Below, one piece after another: positions 17,098 to 26,207 of a stretch of 64,000 nt of DNA; within the stretch, counting starts at the first letter, position 1, and every line of letters begins with the position of its first letter. Both the position numbers and the translations under genes were made by a program. Below the pieces are notes generated by a model that saw only the letters and a list, made by a program, of their open reading frames with translations, made no database searches and had not been told where the DNA came from. The DNA is from Chryseobacterium sp. 52 (lineage in GTDB: Bacteria > Bacteroidota > Bacteroidia > Flavobacteriales > Weeksellaceae). The stretch lies in the NCBI RefSeq assembly GCF_002754245.1, contig NZ_PEEX01000001.1, forward strand, positions 1,282,001 to 1,346,000. Reading direction: 5' to 3'.

Positions 17098-18321
17098 TTA
17101 TGCGTCTAATTCTCCCGCAATAATATTCATACTACACATCGTTACGATGGCATCTGAAATTACAGAACCTGTAATCATTTCAGGGTATGCCTGGTAGTAG
17201 ATGAAACATGGTCTTCTGAAGTGAAGTCTGTAAGGGCTTCTTCCTCCGTCACTCACCAAATAGAATCCTAATTCTCCGTTTCCTCCTTCTACCGCATGGT
17301 AAACTTCTCCTTTAGGTACTTCTGTTTCTCCCATCACAATTTTGAAATGGTAGATCAATGCTTCCATTTTACTGTAAACATCAGCTTTTTCAGGAAGGTA
17401 GAAATCCGGAACATCCGCATGGAATGGCCCTTCAGGAAGATTATTGTAAGCTTGATTAATGATTTTAAGAGATTCCCAGATTTCCTGTTGACGAACCATG
17501 AAACGGTCGTAGGTATCACCTGCAGTTCCTACAGGAATAATGAAGTCGAAATCCTCGTAAGAAGAATAGGGCTGTGCAACTCTTACATCATAATCTACTC
17601 CTGCTGCACGTAGATTGGGACCTGTAAACCCGTAGCTTAATGCTCTTTCTGCAGTAATTGCTCCTGCACCAATGGTTCTGTCCATGAAAATTCTGTTTCT
17701 TTCCAATAGAGTACCAAATTCTTTAAATCTAGCGGGGAAAGTTTTTAAGAAGTCCTGTAATAACTCATGGAATTTCGGGGTGAAATCTCTTTCAAAACCT
17801 CCGATTCTTCCCATATTGGTGGTCATTCTGGCTCCACAGATCTGCTCGTACATATCATAAATACGTTCTCTTTCGATGAACATATAGGTAAGACCTGTAA
17901 TGGCTCCTGCATCCATTCCGGTTACCCCGTTACAGATCAGGTGGTCACCGATTCTGGCTAATTCCATTAAAATAACACGCATATAATCTACACGTTTTGG
18001 AACTTCAATGCCAATCAGTTTTTCTACTGTCATGTGCCAACCCAGGTTATTGATGGGTGCAGAACAGTAATTCATACGGTCGGTAAGGGTCGTGATCTGA
18101 GAATAATTCCTTCTTTCGGAAATTTTTTCAAATGCTCTGTGGATATATCCTACTGTTTGTTCTGCGTGAAGGATCCTTTCTCCGTCCATCGTTAAGATAT
18201 TCTGGAAGATCCCGTGGGTCGCAGGGTGGGTAGGTCCTAAATTGAGGGTGTATAACTGACCGTCAATCTGTTCCTTACTTTCGTATTGGTTAAGTATATT
18301 AGATAATGAGTTATCTTTCAT
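17098..18321 (-). CDS. nuoD: NADH-quinone oxidoreductase subunit D (49-kDa type)
   Basis: 407 aa from the ATG at 18321. The 15-codon extension further upstream overlaps a repeat spacer and is not needed. The family blocks LGPTHPATHGIFQNIL, EQTVGYIHRAFEKISE, and GSVISDAIVTMCSMNIIAGE at the C-terminus are present. NuoD forms the quinone site with NuoB at the base of the peripheral arm. Here nuoC and nuoD are separate genes, unlike the fused NuoCD of enterobacteria. Confidence 0.97.
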   Translation of the reverse strand: MKDNSLSNILNQYESKEQIDGQLYTLNLGPTHPATHGIFQNILTMDGERILHAEQTVGYIHRAFEKISERRNYSQITTLTDRMNYCSAPINNLGWHMTVEKLIGIEVPKRVDYMRVILMELARIGDHLICNGVTGMDAGAITGLTYMFIERERIYDMYEQICGARMTTNMGRIGGFERDFTPKFHELLQDFLKTFPARFKEFGTLLERNRIFMDRTIGAGAITAERALSYGFTGPNLRAAGVDYDVRVAQPYSSYEDFDFIIPVGTAGDTYDRFMVRQQEIWESLKIINQAYNNLPEGPFHADVPDFYLPEKADVYSKMEALIYHFKIVMGETEVPKGEVYHAVEGGNGELGFYLVSDGGRSPYRLHFRRPCFIYYQAYPEMITGSVISDAIVTMCSMNIIAGELDA

Positions 18322-18391
18322 AATATATAATTGATAATCGATAAGCGATAATTGATTATGAACCAATCATCATTAATCATTTATATTCTTT

Positions 18392-18886
18392 TTATCTTCC
18401 GAACATATTATCATCTTTGTCTGTTCTGGTACCATCTTCAAGGCGGTATTCCTTCAGCATAGGATGATATCCAAGATCTTCCATATTTAAAATAGCTCTT
18501 AAATCAGGATGTCCTTTAAATTTAATTCCGTAGAAATCAAATGTTTCTCTTTCCATCCAGTTGGCTCCGGCATAGAGTTCTACAAGAGAATCTACTTCAA
18601 TATTTTCTCTGGACATAAAGATTTTCAGACGTAATCTGAAATTGGCCATCATATTGTGCAGGTGATAAACAACGCCAATCTCTTTCTCAGGAAACTCAGG
18701 GTAGTGAATCCCACAGATATCGGTAAGGAAATTAAATTCCAACGATGAATCTCTAAGATAGTGAACGATCTTTTTGAGATCTTCTTTCTTCACTTCAATC
18801 GTCAGCATTCCATACGGTTCTGAACTTGAAATAACAGACTCCGGAAATTCTCTTGTGATAGCTTCTAATACAAATTCGTTCGTCAT
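18392..18886 (-). CDS. nuoC: NADH-quinone oxidoreductase subunit C (30-kDa type)
   Basis: A 164-aa subunit of the peripheral arm. The signature WMERETFDFYGIKFKGHPDL lies near residues 111-130 with the following RAILNMEDLGYHP, matching the 30-kDa subunit family. It helps hold NuoD and carries no cofactor. It starts 5 bp after nuoB ends. A 70-bp spacer with repeated ATAATTGATAAT-like words separates it from nuoD. Confidence 0.95.
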   Translation of the reverse strand: MTNEFVLEAITREFPESVISSSEPYGMLTIEVKKEDLKKIVHYLRDSSLEFNFLTDICGIHYPEFPEKEIGVVYHLHNMMANFRLRLKIFMSRENIEVDSLVELYAGANWMERETFDFYGIKFKGHPDLRAILNMEDLGYHPMLKEYRLEDGTRTDKDDNMFGR

Positions 18887-18891
18887 TTCCC

Positions 18892-19452
18892 TTAGTTGCT
18901 TATGTTGTAAGAATCTAATAGTTTCTGGTATTCAGGCATATCTCTTCTTCTGATGCTTTCGCTTTCTACCAAAGCCTGAACCTGCATTACGCCTTCAATA
19001 ATCTGCTCCGGTCTTGGAGGACATCCCGGAACGTAAACGTCAACCGGAATAATCTTGTCAATTCCCTGAAGTACAGAATAAGTATCAAAAATACCACCGC
19101 TGGATGCACATGCACCTACGGCTACCACCCATTTTGGTTCTGCCATCTGAGTGTAAACTTCTTTCAGGACCGGCCCTAATTTCTTTGAAATAGTTCCGCA
19201 GACCATCAGCATATCTGCCTGTCTTGGTGAGAAAGAGTTTCTTTCCATACCAAATCTTGAAGCATCATACGTCGGGTTTAGGGTTGCCATAAACTCGATA
19301 CCACAACAAGAGGTTGCAAACGGTAACGGCCAAAGAGAAAACTTCCTTGCCATCCCGATTACACTGCTCAGTTTTGTTGCGAAAAACCCTTCTCCTTCAT
19401 ATCCTTCGGGAGCAGGTGCATCTGTTCTTATTACTGGTTTGTTATCTGACAT
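18892..19452 (-). CDS. nuoB: NADH-quinone oxidoreductase subunit B (cluster N2)
   Basis: A 186-aa subunit with the tandem cysteine site of cluster N2: FATSCCGIEFMATLNPTYD near residues 46-64, then MVCGTISKK and VPGCPPRPEQ. These four cysteines bind the 4Fe-4S cluster that reduces quinone. Length is typical. A 96-bp spacer of repeated TTTTAGATTTTAAAT words separates it from nuoA. Confidence 0.97.
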   Translation of the reverse strand: MSDNKPVIRTDAPAPEGYEGEGFFATKLSSVIGMARKFSLWPLPFATSCCGIEFMATLNPTYDASRFGMERNSFSPRQADMLMVCGTISKKLGPVLKEVYTQMAEPKWVVAVGACASSGGIFDTYSVLQGIDKIIPVDVYVPGCPPRPEQIIEGVMQVQALVESESIRRRDMPEYQKLLDSYNISN

Positions 19453-19548
19453 CTTGTAGATGATTTTAGATTTTAAATTTTAGATTTTAAATTAATTTTT
19501 AACTTAAAATCAGCCATCTAAAATTGTAATTTAAAATTTTAATTCTTT
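19453..19548. repeat. nuoB-nuoA spacer with direct repeats
   Basis: GATTTTAGATTTTAAATTTTAGATTTTAAATT-type tandem words fill the middle of this 96-bp spacer, and a partial inverted copy with AATTTAAAATTTTAAT follows. No ORF is present. It is the clearest of the repeat spacers in the operon. Confidence 0.55.
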
Positions 19549-19920
19549 CTATTTGTCCCAATCTAGTGCGCCACGCTTCCAAACATAGAAAAACGCCATG
19601 AAAAAGATGGCCACAAACATCAATACAGCCATGAATCCTTCCACTCCGAATTCTCTGAAGTTAACAGCATACGGGTAAAAAAATACGATTTCAATATCGA
19701 ATAGTACAAACAATACCGCAGTCAGGAAGTATTTGATAGAAAACGGTGTTCTTGCATTTCCTTCTACCGGGATTCCACATTCCCAGCTTTGGTTTTTTAC
19801 AGAATCTCCTTTTTTCTGTTTTGGACCTAAAAAATGCGCTCCAAGCAAAGAAACAGCTACGAATGCTATCGCAACACCTGCTTGTAATAGGATTGGAATA
19901 TAACTTTCAGGTAAATTCAT
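19549..19920 (-). CDS. nuoA: NADH-quinone oxidoreductase subunit A
   Basis: A 123-aa protein with three membrane segments. The conserved block SWECGIPVEGNARTPFSIKY near residues 45-64 holds the family cysteine and loop next to the quinone channel. The acidic second helix (LFDIEIVFFYPYAV) is also present. It is the first gene of the 14-gene operon. Confidence 0.96.
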   Translation of the reverse strand: MNLPESYIPILLQAGVAIAFVAVSLLGAHFLGPKQKKGDSVKNQSWECGIPVEGNARTPFSIKYFLTAVLFVLFDIEIVFFYPYAVNFREFGVEGFMAVLMFVAIFFMAFFYVWKRGALDWDK

Positions 19921-19943
19921 TTTTGCATTATTATCTCAATTTG

Positions 19944-19951
19944 CAAATTTA
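19944..19951 (-). promoter_or_regulatory. Candidate -7 box of the nuo operon promoter
   Basis: The minus strand reads TAAATTTG, a perfect match to the Bacteroidota -7 consensus TAnnTTTG, 23 bp upstream of the nuoA start. No good TTTG -33 element lies at the usual distance, so the call is tentative. Confidence 0.5.
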
Positions 19952-20041
19952 GCGAATAAACAAGAAAGCATGAAATTAATAAGCTTAAAAGTGGGATGAA
20001 AATAGGGAAAAGTGGTAATTTAGAATCAATAAAAATAGTAC

Positions 20042-20218
20042 TTATTTCTTCATTTTTTTGAGGAGAGCGTAGGCCATAAACGAGATATAGCCAAAAAGAA
20101 TACTCGCTAAGATTATGTTAACTGCTGTATTCATCCTGTCATCTTCCATCTGAAAAAAGAAGTTGTAGGCGATAAATGCTGAAATCAGAACAGCGAAAAC
20201 AATGAGATGTGGTTTCAT
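20042..20218 (-). CDS. Small membrane protein (58 aa)
   Basis: The ORF starts with ATG at 20218 and ends with TAA at 20042-20044. Two hydrophobic segments (LIVFAVLISAFIAYNFFF and IILASILFGYISFMAYALL) flank a short charged loop (MEDDR), and the C-terminus is basic (KKMKK). This is a typical two-segment inner membrane protein. It lies alone between nuoA and the acetyltransferase-like gene. Function is unknown; the composition and clean topology support a real gene. Confidence 0.65.
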   Translation of the reverse strand: MKPHLIVFAVLISAFIAYNFFFQMEDDRMNTAVNIILASILFGYISFMAYALLKKMKK

Positions 20219-20288
20219 GGGATGGATTTATGAGAAGGATTTGAGTTTTGGAATGCGGTTTACGAGGTCTGGGTTTCGAGGCGCAAAG

Positions 20289-20335
20289 TATGAGTTATTA
20301 GTGACTTATTTTAAATGATACACTAATAACTCATA
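20289..20335. terminator. Long inverted repeat, probable terminator
   Basis: A perfect 15-bp stem (TATGAGTTATTAGTG pairing with CACTAATAACTCATA) with a 17-nt loop lies 11 bp after the stop of the acetyltransferase-like gene on the minus strand. The T-run follows only on the plus strand, where no gene needs it. Terminator is the simplest reading, but it could be a remnant of a repeat element. Confidence 0.5.
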
Positions 20336-20345
20336 TTTTTTATTC

Positions 20346-21473
20346 TTAATTTACTATCAATGAATAGGTTCTTCTTCTCTTGTGATTTACAGGATTGTAA
20401 TCTTGCCACAGCACCTGAACGCTTTTATTTTCTTCCAGTTCAGGGTTGGTTTCTGCAAAATCAATTCCCATACTGGTAAAACGCACAAAAATTTCTTTAA
20501 ATATAATGGCTGTTACGCCACGTCTCTGATATTCAGGGTGAATTCCGATCAGGTAAAAATTGGCCCGGTCGTTTTTCTTTCCTGCCTGTAAAAAATGCCA
20601 CCATCCGAAAGGAAAGAGCTTTCCTTTTGATTTCTGTAAAGCTTTTGAATAAGAAGGCATTGTAATGGCAAATGAAACGAGTTCATTATTTTCATCCACC
20701 ACACAGATAACGTAGTTTTTGTCAATGAAAGGAAAGTATTTTTCCCGATAAGTCTGTATCTGTTCTTCTGAAATAGGGGTGTAGGTTGAAAGAGTTTTAT
20801 AGGTTTCGTCAAGCAGCTTAAACATGGGTTCTACAAAAGGCAGAATCTCCTGCTTTGATTTGAAATTAAGAACTTTAAGTTTGTATTTCTGTGCAATCAG
20901 TCCGCTGAATTTTTCTACTCTTTCAGGTAAAATTTTCGGGAAGTTCATTTCATATTCCACCCATTCTTTTTCTTTAACCATTCCCAGATCTTCCAGGTGT
21001 TTAGGATAATATTCATGATTATAGATCCCGATCATGGTTGCCAGTTTCTCAAAGCCCATGGTCAGCATTCCCGCCTTATCAAGGTTGGTGAAGCCCATTG
21101 GCCCTTCGATTTTGTCTATATTGTTTTCTTTGGCGTAGTCTATTGCTTTTTGAATCAAAGCTTTAGAAACTTCTTTATCATCAATGAAATCAATCCATCC
21201 GAAACGAACTTTTTTAATGCCCATTTCCTGCTCTTCTTTATGATTGATGATGACGGCAATTCTTCCAACAACCTTATTGTCTTTATAAGCCAGAAACTGC
21301 TTGGATTTTGAATAATTCAACGCCGGATTTTCTTTTGCATCCCAAAGTTTAAATTCATCTTTAATAAAAGAAGGAACATAATAAGGATTGTTTTTATAAA
21401 GATCCATCGGAAACCTTACGAATTCTTTTAATTCGCTTTGGTTTTTAACTTCAATAACTGAAACTTCAGACAT
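20346..21473 (-). CDS. GNAT-like acetyltransferase family protein
   Basis: 375 aa from the ATG at 21473 (MSEVSVIEVK); the longer frame begins with TTG in a promoter-like AT-rich stretch. The C-terminal third has a GNAT-like core: FYLIGIHPEYQRRGVTAIIF, where QRRGV is the acetyl-CoA pyrophosphate loop position, followed by a helix and ETNPELEENKSV. A second partial fold at the N-terminus (FLAYKDNKVVGRIAVIINH) suggests a tandem GNAT architecture. The acceptor is unknown. A TATATTTG box lies 22 bp upstream of the start on the minus strand, consistent with its own promoter. Confidence 0.75.
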   Translation of the reverse strand: MSEVSVIEVKNQSELKEFVRFPMDLYKNNPYYVPSFIKDEFKLWDAKENPALNYSKSKQFLAYKDNKVVGRIAVIINHKEEQEMGIKKVRFGWIDFIDDKEVSKALIQKAIDYAKENNIDKIEGPMGFTNLDKAGMLTMGFEKLATMIGIYNHEYYPKHLEDLGMVKEKEWVEYEMNFPKILPERVEKFSGLIAQKYKLKVLNFKSKQEILPFVEPMFKLLDETYKTLSTYTPISEEQIQTYREKYFPFIDKNYVICVVDENNELVSFAITMPSYSKALQKSKGKLFPFGWWHFLQAGKKNDRANFYLIGIHPEYQRRGVTAIIFKEIFVRFTSMGIDFAETNPELEENKSVQVLWQDYNPVNHKRRRTYSLIVN

Positions 21474-21578
21474 AATTAGAGGGTAATTAGAGGACAAATA
21501 TAAATAATAAAATGTAATACTTTGGCACAGTTTTTACATCATTATGGTTAAAATTTAAACACAAAAAATCTATATAAA

Positions 21579-22289
21579 ATGATGGGTTATTATATCATTA
21601 TCGGTATTTCAATGCTGGTGAGCTGGTGGGTTTCATCCAGACTGAAGTCGAAATTTGAATATTATTCCAATGTACATCTTAGAAATGGTCTTTCGGGAAA
21701 AGAAGTAGCAGAAAAAATGCTTAGAGATAACGGGATTAATGATGTACAGGTGATTTCAGTTCCAGGCCAGTTGACGGACCACTATAATCCGGGAGATAAA
21801 ACAGTGAATCTTTCAGAGGGAGTTTATATGCAGAGAAATGCGGCAGCAGCAGCAGTAGCAGCTCATGAATGCGGACATGCGGTACAGCATGCCGTGGGAT
21901 ATTCGATGCTGAATCTGCGTTCAAAACTGGTTCCTGTTGTTAATATAAGTTCTAATCTGATGCAGTTTGTCCTTATCGCAGGTATAGGGATCATGGTGGC
22001 AACAAGATCAATTGAAGATCCAAATGGGAATACTGCAGTTTTGGCAATAGGAGTTGCCATGTTTGCTATGACCACGCTTTTTGCTTTTGTAACACTTCCT
22101 GTTGAATATGATGCGAGTAACAGGGCAATGAAGTGGCTTAAAGATACAGGAACAGTGACTCAGGAAGAGTTTGTGGGTGTACAGGACAGTCTGAAATGGG
22201 CAGCAAGAACATATGTAGTAGCAGCGATTGGGTCACTGGCTCAACTTATTTACTGGGGCTCTTTGCTTCTCGGTGGGAGAAGGGATTAA
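21579..22289 (+). CDS. Membrane zinc metallopeptidase (YugP family)
   Basis: A 236-aa protein with an N-terminal membrane segment, the zinc motif in AAHECGHAVQHAVGY near residues 92-106 (HExxH), and further hydrophobic segments near 125-145, 155-175 and 218-232. The block VTLPVEYDASNRAMKWLKD follows at about 169-187. Order and length match the putative neutral zinc metallopeptidase family that includes YugP. Substrates are unknown. Its end overlaps the convergent yigZ-like gene by 4 bp. Confidence 0.92.
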   Translation: MMGYYIIIGISMLVSWWVSSRLKSKFEYYSNVHLRNGLSGKEVAEKMLRDNGINDVQVISVPGQLTDHYNPGDKTVNLSEGVYMQRNAAAAAVAAHECGHAVQHAVGYSMLNLRSKLVPVVNISSNLMQFVLIAGIGIMVATRSIEDPNGNTAVLAIGVAMFAMTTLFAFVTLPVEYDASNRAMKWLKDTGTVTQEEFVGVQDSLKWAARTYVVAAIGSLAQLIYWGSLLLGGRRD

Positions 22290-22891
22290 TCTTTAAATTC
22301 AAATGAAACATACTGCATCTCGGATAATTTGTCTGAGATGCTTTCTTTTTGGGCTAATTTTAGAGAAGCAGTCAGGATACAGTTCTCATTGGCATCAAAA
22401 TTCAAAACTTTGGCATCGAATTTTGAAAGTAAGGTGAAAATAATATTCTGTTGGTTGAAATTAAACTGTATTTCAATTTCTGCTTCCAGTTCTCTGGTGA
22501 TGATATTGGCTTCTTCCAGAGTGATTTTTGCACATTCTTTATAAGCCTTTACCAAACCCGAAACGCCGAGTTTTGTTCCCCCATAATAACGAACTGAAAT
22601 AACCAGAACATTCGTGATTTCATGTGCTAAAAGCTGATTGTAGATGGGAAGTCCCGCGCTTCCGGATGGTTCTCCATCATCATTGGCCCGGTAGTTTTCA
22701 CCTTCCAGGCCCATTCTGAAAGCATAACAGTGATGAGTAGCTTTCGGATGTTCTGTTCTGATTTTTTCCAGTGCATTTTTGAGTTCTACTTCATTATTAA
22801 CAGGGAATGCAAATCCGATAAACTTACTTCCTTTTTCCTTTAATAAAATATTTTCTATGGGTTTTTCTATGGTTTTGTATTCGAACAGCAT
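22286..22891 (-). CDS. YigZ/IMPACT family protein
   Basis: A 201-aa cytoplasmic protein of the UPF0029/IMPACT family. The N-terminus has KGSKFIGFAFPV near residues 19-30, then THHCYAFRMG and the hallmark NDDGEPSGSAGLPI near 74-87, followed by VRYYGGTKLGVSGLVKAY. The second, C-terminal domain is shorter and less conserved, as is usual. The bacterial members are linked to ribosome-related regulation, but the exact role is not settled. Confidence 0.92.
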   Translation of the reverse strand: MLFEYKTIEKPIENILLKEKGSKFIGFAFPVNNEVELKNALEKIRTEHPKATHHCYAFRMGLEGENYRANDDGEPSGSAGLPIYNQLLAHEITNVLVISVRYYGGTKLGVSGLVKAYKECAKITLEEANIITRELEAEIEIQFNFNQQNIIFTLLSKFDAKVLNFDANENCILTASLKLAQKESISDKLSEMQYVSFEFKD

Positions 22892-22960
22892 TTGTATATC
22901 CTTCTTTGAGTATTATAAAAATATTAATTGATTTGTAAGCTTTAGCAATATTTAAAAACA

Positions 22961-22984
22961 TAAGCCATCTGAGTTGATGGCTTA
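22961..22984 (-). terminator. Terminator after the T9SS repeat-protein gene
   Basis: A 9-bp stem (TAAGCCATC pairing with GATGGCTTA) with a 6-nt loop, followed on the minus strand by TGTTTTTAAA. It lies 10 bp past the stop at 22995. Confidence 0.8.
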
Positions 22985-22994
22985 ATGGTGTATT

Positions 22995-25055
22995 TTATTT
23001 TTTAATGATTTTTTGAGTCAACCATTTTCCGTTTGATTCAAATTTTACAAAATAAATTCCTTGTGGTAAGTGTGATATATTGATGCCCTTATTTTCTTTG
23101 GTAAATGAAACTATTTTTCCATTTGTATCATAAACCTGAACTTTATCTAAAGTGACGTTTGTTTTAAAGAAAATAGAAGAAGTAGTTGGGTTAGGGTATA
23201 ATAATAATTTTGAGACATTTTTATTTACAGCATCATTTTCATTGGTTGCTAAAGATGAATTTGAAAAATCAATTATATAGATGTCTGAATAATTTCCTAC
23301 GGCTATAATTTTGTTATTAAAATATTTAAAAGAATTAATATTTGCAAGATTTAAATCATAATAACTTGTACCAGAAACAACAAGTTGCGATGTAGTGCCT
23401 CCGTCTGTAGTTCTGTATAGATTGTTATTAGAATCATAGTAATAGCCTAAATTCTCATTGATAAAATAAAATTGAGGAGTATTAGAATTTGTAGTTTCTA
23501 TCCATGTTACTCCTGCATTATTACTAGTATACTTTTTCCCATAATTTGCAGAGATGTTAATTTTAGTAGCGTTAATTACATTTACATAATCTAAATAGCC
23601 TGTTGCTTCGAAAATAGAATTCCAGGTAATTCCTCCATCCGTAGTTTTGTATAATTTTTTAGAGCCACCTGCATAACCGACCATGTCGTTATAAAACTGA
23701 ATAGATACTATTTTTTCCAGATCAGTAAATTGGGAAGCTGTTGAGGGTGGTGATATAAAATGTATTCCATTTGGAGGGCTTACATAAGGTGATGCAGTAC
23801 CTAATAAAATATCTCCATTATTTTTAACCCAAAATGCAGAAGGATATGTTGTTGGGTTAGTGGTATTGAAGCTACTCCATGTTTGACCAAAATTTGACGT
23901 TAAAGAATAATTTCCATTTCCAATAAGAATACCTTTTCCATTTTCTTTTAACTGTACACCCTTAAAAGCATTTAATGTGAATGTTACTGCTTGATTGGTC
24001 CAATTGTAACCACCATTGGTTGTACGGTAAATAACACTATAGAATCCTGTAGATCCACTTCCTACGATAACTCCTTGATTGTCATCTGCGAAAGAAATAC
24101 TTTTTAATTCGGAAGGATAAATTCCAGGAACTAAAAAGCTCCAGTTTATTGTATCAATAGATTTATAAATGTTTGATTCTCCTCCAACAATGATATTTCC
24201 ATTTAAAATACCAATCGAATTAAGGCTGAAGTAAGGATAAGTGTTAATTAATCTTTGGTCTGCCCATGTTTGTCCCAAATTTGAAGACTTATAAATTCTA
24301 TTGTCACCACCAACAATATAAAGCTGGTTGGCATGAAGTTTTATATCATTCAAATCATAGGTTGCCGAAATCGGAACAGAAGACCAGCTTGCACCCTGAT
24401 CATTTGTTTTAAAGAGTTTACCATTATTTCCGACGATAAAAGCATCTGTACTATTAATAAAAAGAATTTTATTGATGCTGGTTGAACTTAGATTTGTAGC
24501 CGTCCAATTTGCTCCTTGGTTCGTTGTTTTATAGATTTTTCCATTAGCAGCGCACACAAACCCAATATTTTCATTTATAAAAAAGATATCATTTATATTA
24601 CTTTGCTCCGGTAATGAAACAAAAGAAAATGAATTCCCCGAATTTAATGTTTTGTATATAACACCTGAATTACCTCCAAGAAACCCTAAAGATTCATTTA
24701 CAAAATAAAAACTCCTTAAAAAAGCAGCATTTGCTGATTTAGAAACAGAAGTATTAAATCCATCCGTGGTTTTATAAATTCCGGATTGAGTTAATACAAA
24801 TCCAACATTGTTATTAAGCATCTGAATATCTCTGTATATTTCATTTCTGAAAATTTTTCTCCAAGTTACGCCCCCGTCTTTTGAAGACGCTACGACTCCA
24901 AATTGAGACTGATCGAGCATGTATAATGTTTGGTCGGGCGTAACCTCTAGATTCGTGATGGTTGAAAAAGATTTTACAGGTGTTAAAAACTTCCATTCCT
25001 GAGCTTCTAATATTGAAATAAATCCTAGAAGTAAAAGTGTAAGATATTTATTCAT
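22995..25055 (-). CDS. Secreted beta-propeller-like repeat protein with T9SS sorting domain
   Basis: A 686-aa exported protein. The signal peptide is MNKYLTLLLLGFISILEA-Q. The body is built of about a dozen repeats with the pattern YKTTNGGxxW followed by a short beta stretch (for example KTTNQGANWTAT, KTNDQGASWSSV, KTTDGGITWNSI), like the BNR or photosystem-assembly (Ycf48-type) propellers. The last 75 residues are a type A T9SS sorting domain (LLLYPNPTTSSIFF, VQVYDTNGKIV, LPQGIYFVKF, ending QKIIKK), which directs the protein to the cell surface. Ligand or substrate is unknown. Confidence 0.88.
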   Translation of the reverse strand: MNKYLTLLLLGFISILEAQEWKFLTPVKSFSTITNLEVTPDQTLYMLDQSQFGVVASSKDGGVTWRKIFRNEIYRDIQMLNNNVGFVLTQSGIYKTTDGFNTSVSKSANAAFLRSFYFVNESLGFLGGNSGVIYKTLNSGNSFSFVSLPEQSNINDIFFINENIGFVCAANGKIYKTTNQGANWTATNLSSTSINKILFINSTDAFIVGNNGKLFKTNDQGASWSSVPISATYDLNDIKLHANQLYIVGGDNRIYKSSNLGQTWADQRLINTYPYFSLNSIGILNGNIIVGGESNIYKSIDTINWSFLVPGIYPSELKSISFADDNQGVIVGSGSTGFYSVIYRTTNGGYNWTNQAVTFTLNAFKGVQLKENGKGILIGNGNYSLTSNFGQTWSSFNTTNPTTYPSAFWVKNNGDILLGTASPYVSPPNGIHFISPPSTASQFTDLEKIVSIQFYNDMVGYAGGSKKLYKTTDGGITWNSIFEATGYLDYVNVINATKINISANYGKKYTSNNAGVTWIETTNSNTPQFYFINENLGYYYDSNNNLYRTTDGGTTSQLVVSGTSYYDLNLANINSFKYFNNKIIAVGNYSDIYIIDFSNSSLATNENDAVNKNVSKLLLYPNPTTSSIFFKTNVTLDKVQVYDTNGKIVSFTKENKGINISHLPQGIYFVKFESNGKWLTQKIIKK

Positions 25056-25108
25056 ATAAGGTTAATGTTTTTTGCAAATATATGAATAAAGTAAAGTTTG
25101 TTTTTTTT

Positions 25109-26143
25109 CTAAATGTTAAAAAAAATGGTGTAAAATTTAATATGATTATCTCTAAAAATTTCAATTTTATGAGGATTAAAATCAAATTCAGGTGCTTTCG
25201 TTCCGTTCACGAGTTTCAATTTTTCATTCTTAATCACAATAGCTTCATCCCAAAGATTAGCATTCATAAATTGTTGCAATGTGAAACCTCCGCCTTCAAT
25301 AATTATGGATTGTATTTGTTCTTTATATAAAACATTCATTAGATCTGAAAGAAAATTCTCTTTTTCAACTTTAATAAATTTGATATTGTTTTCTGTTCCT
25401 TCTTTTATGGTATTGATGACCAATGTTTGTGCTTCCTCGTTATAGACTTTAAAATGAGCCGGAACTTTTAAATCAAAATCTATCAAAACTCTCACAGGAT
25501 TTACTCCTTCTGTATTTCTGACAGTCAAACCTGGATTGTCATTTAAGGCAGTCTGGGTTCCTACTAATATAGCATGCTCATTTGCTCTTAATTGGTGTAC
25601 AAATTGATTAACCAAAGCATTAGAAATTGCTGTAGGTTTGAAGTCTTTATCTAAAAATCCATCTTCTGATTCTGCCCATTTCAGTATGATGTAAGGTCTT
25701 TTCTTTTCGTGGTAAGTGAAAAACCTTTTATTTAATTCAATACATTCTTTTTCCAATATTCCTGAAATAGCCTCGATACCGGCATCCTGAATGATTTTCT
25801 TTCCCTTTCCATTCACTTTATCATGAGAATCCATAGCACCGATTACTACTTTTCTGAACCCCAGTTCTTTAATTTTTAAAGCACATGGCGGTGTTTTTCC
25901 ATAATGGGCACAGGGTTCCAAGGAAACATAAATCGTGGATTCCGGGATCAGGTCTTTATTTTCTACGGAATTGATGGCGTTGATCTCAGCATGGTTTTCT
26001 CCGGCTTTGTGATGGTATCCTTCACCTATGATCTTTCCGTTGTGGACAATCACACTGCCTACAAGAGGGTTGGGATAGGTTTTACCTAAAGCTTTTCCGG
26101 CAAGCTCAATGCATCTTTTAATATATAATTCGTCGTTGTTCAT
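25109..26143 (-). CDS. ribD: Bifunctional pyrimidine deaminase/reductase RibD
   Basis: A 344-aa riboflavin-pathway enzyme. The N-terminal deaminase domain has zinc motifs HAEINAI near residues 51-57 and PCAHYGKTPPC near 77-87. The C-terminal reductase domain runs from about 150 with ILKWAESEDGFLD, an NADPH-site region and EGGGFTLQQFM. It deaminates and then reduces the ribosylaminopyrimidine intermediate from GTP. Length is slightly short compared with about 360 aa but both domains are present. It lies 53 bp downstream of the start of its convergently unrelated neighbour and appears monocistronic. Confidence 0.95.
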   Translation of the reverse strand: MNNDELYIKRCIELAGKALGKTYPNPLVGSVIVHNGKIIGEGYHHKAGENHAEINAINSVENKDLIPESTIYVSLEPCAHYGKTPPCALKIKELGFRKVVIGAMDSHDKVNGKGKKIIQDAGIEAISGILEKECIELNKRFFTYHEKKRPYIILKWAESEDGFLDKDFKPTAISNALVNQFVHQLRANEHAILVGTQTALNDNPGLTVRNTEGVNPVRVLIDFDLKVPAHFKVYNEEAQTLVINTIKEGTENNIKFIKVEKENFLSDLMNVLYKEQIQSIIIEGGGFTLQQFMNANLWDEAIVIKNEKLKLVNGTKAPEFDFNPHKIEIFRDNHIKFYTIFFNI

Positions 26144-26207
26144 AAGCTGAAAAGAAAAAGCGAAGACAAATTTCTTTGCTCCGCCTTTTTTTATATTGTT
26201 TAATAAA

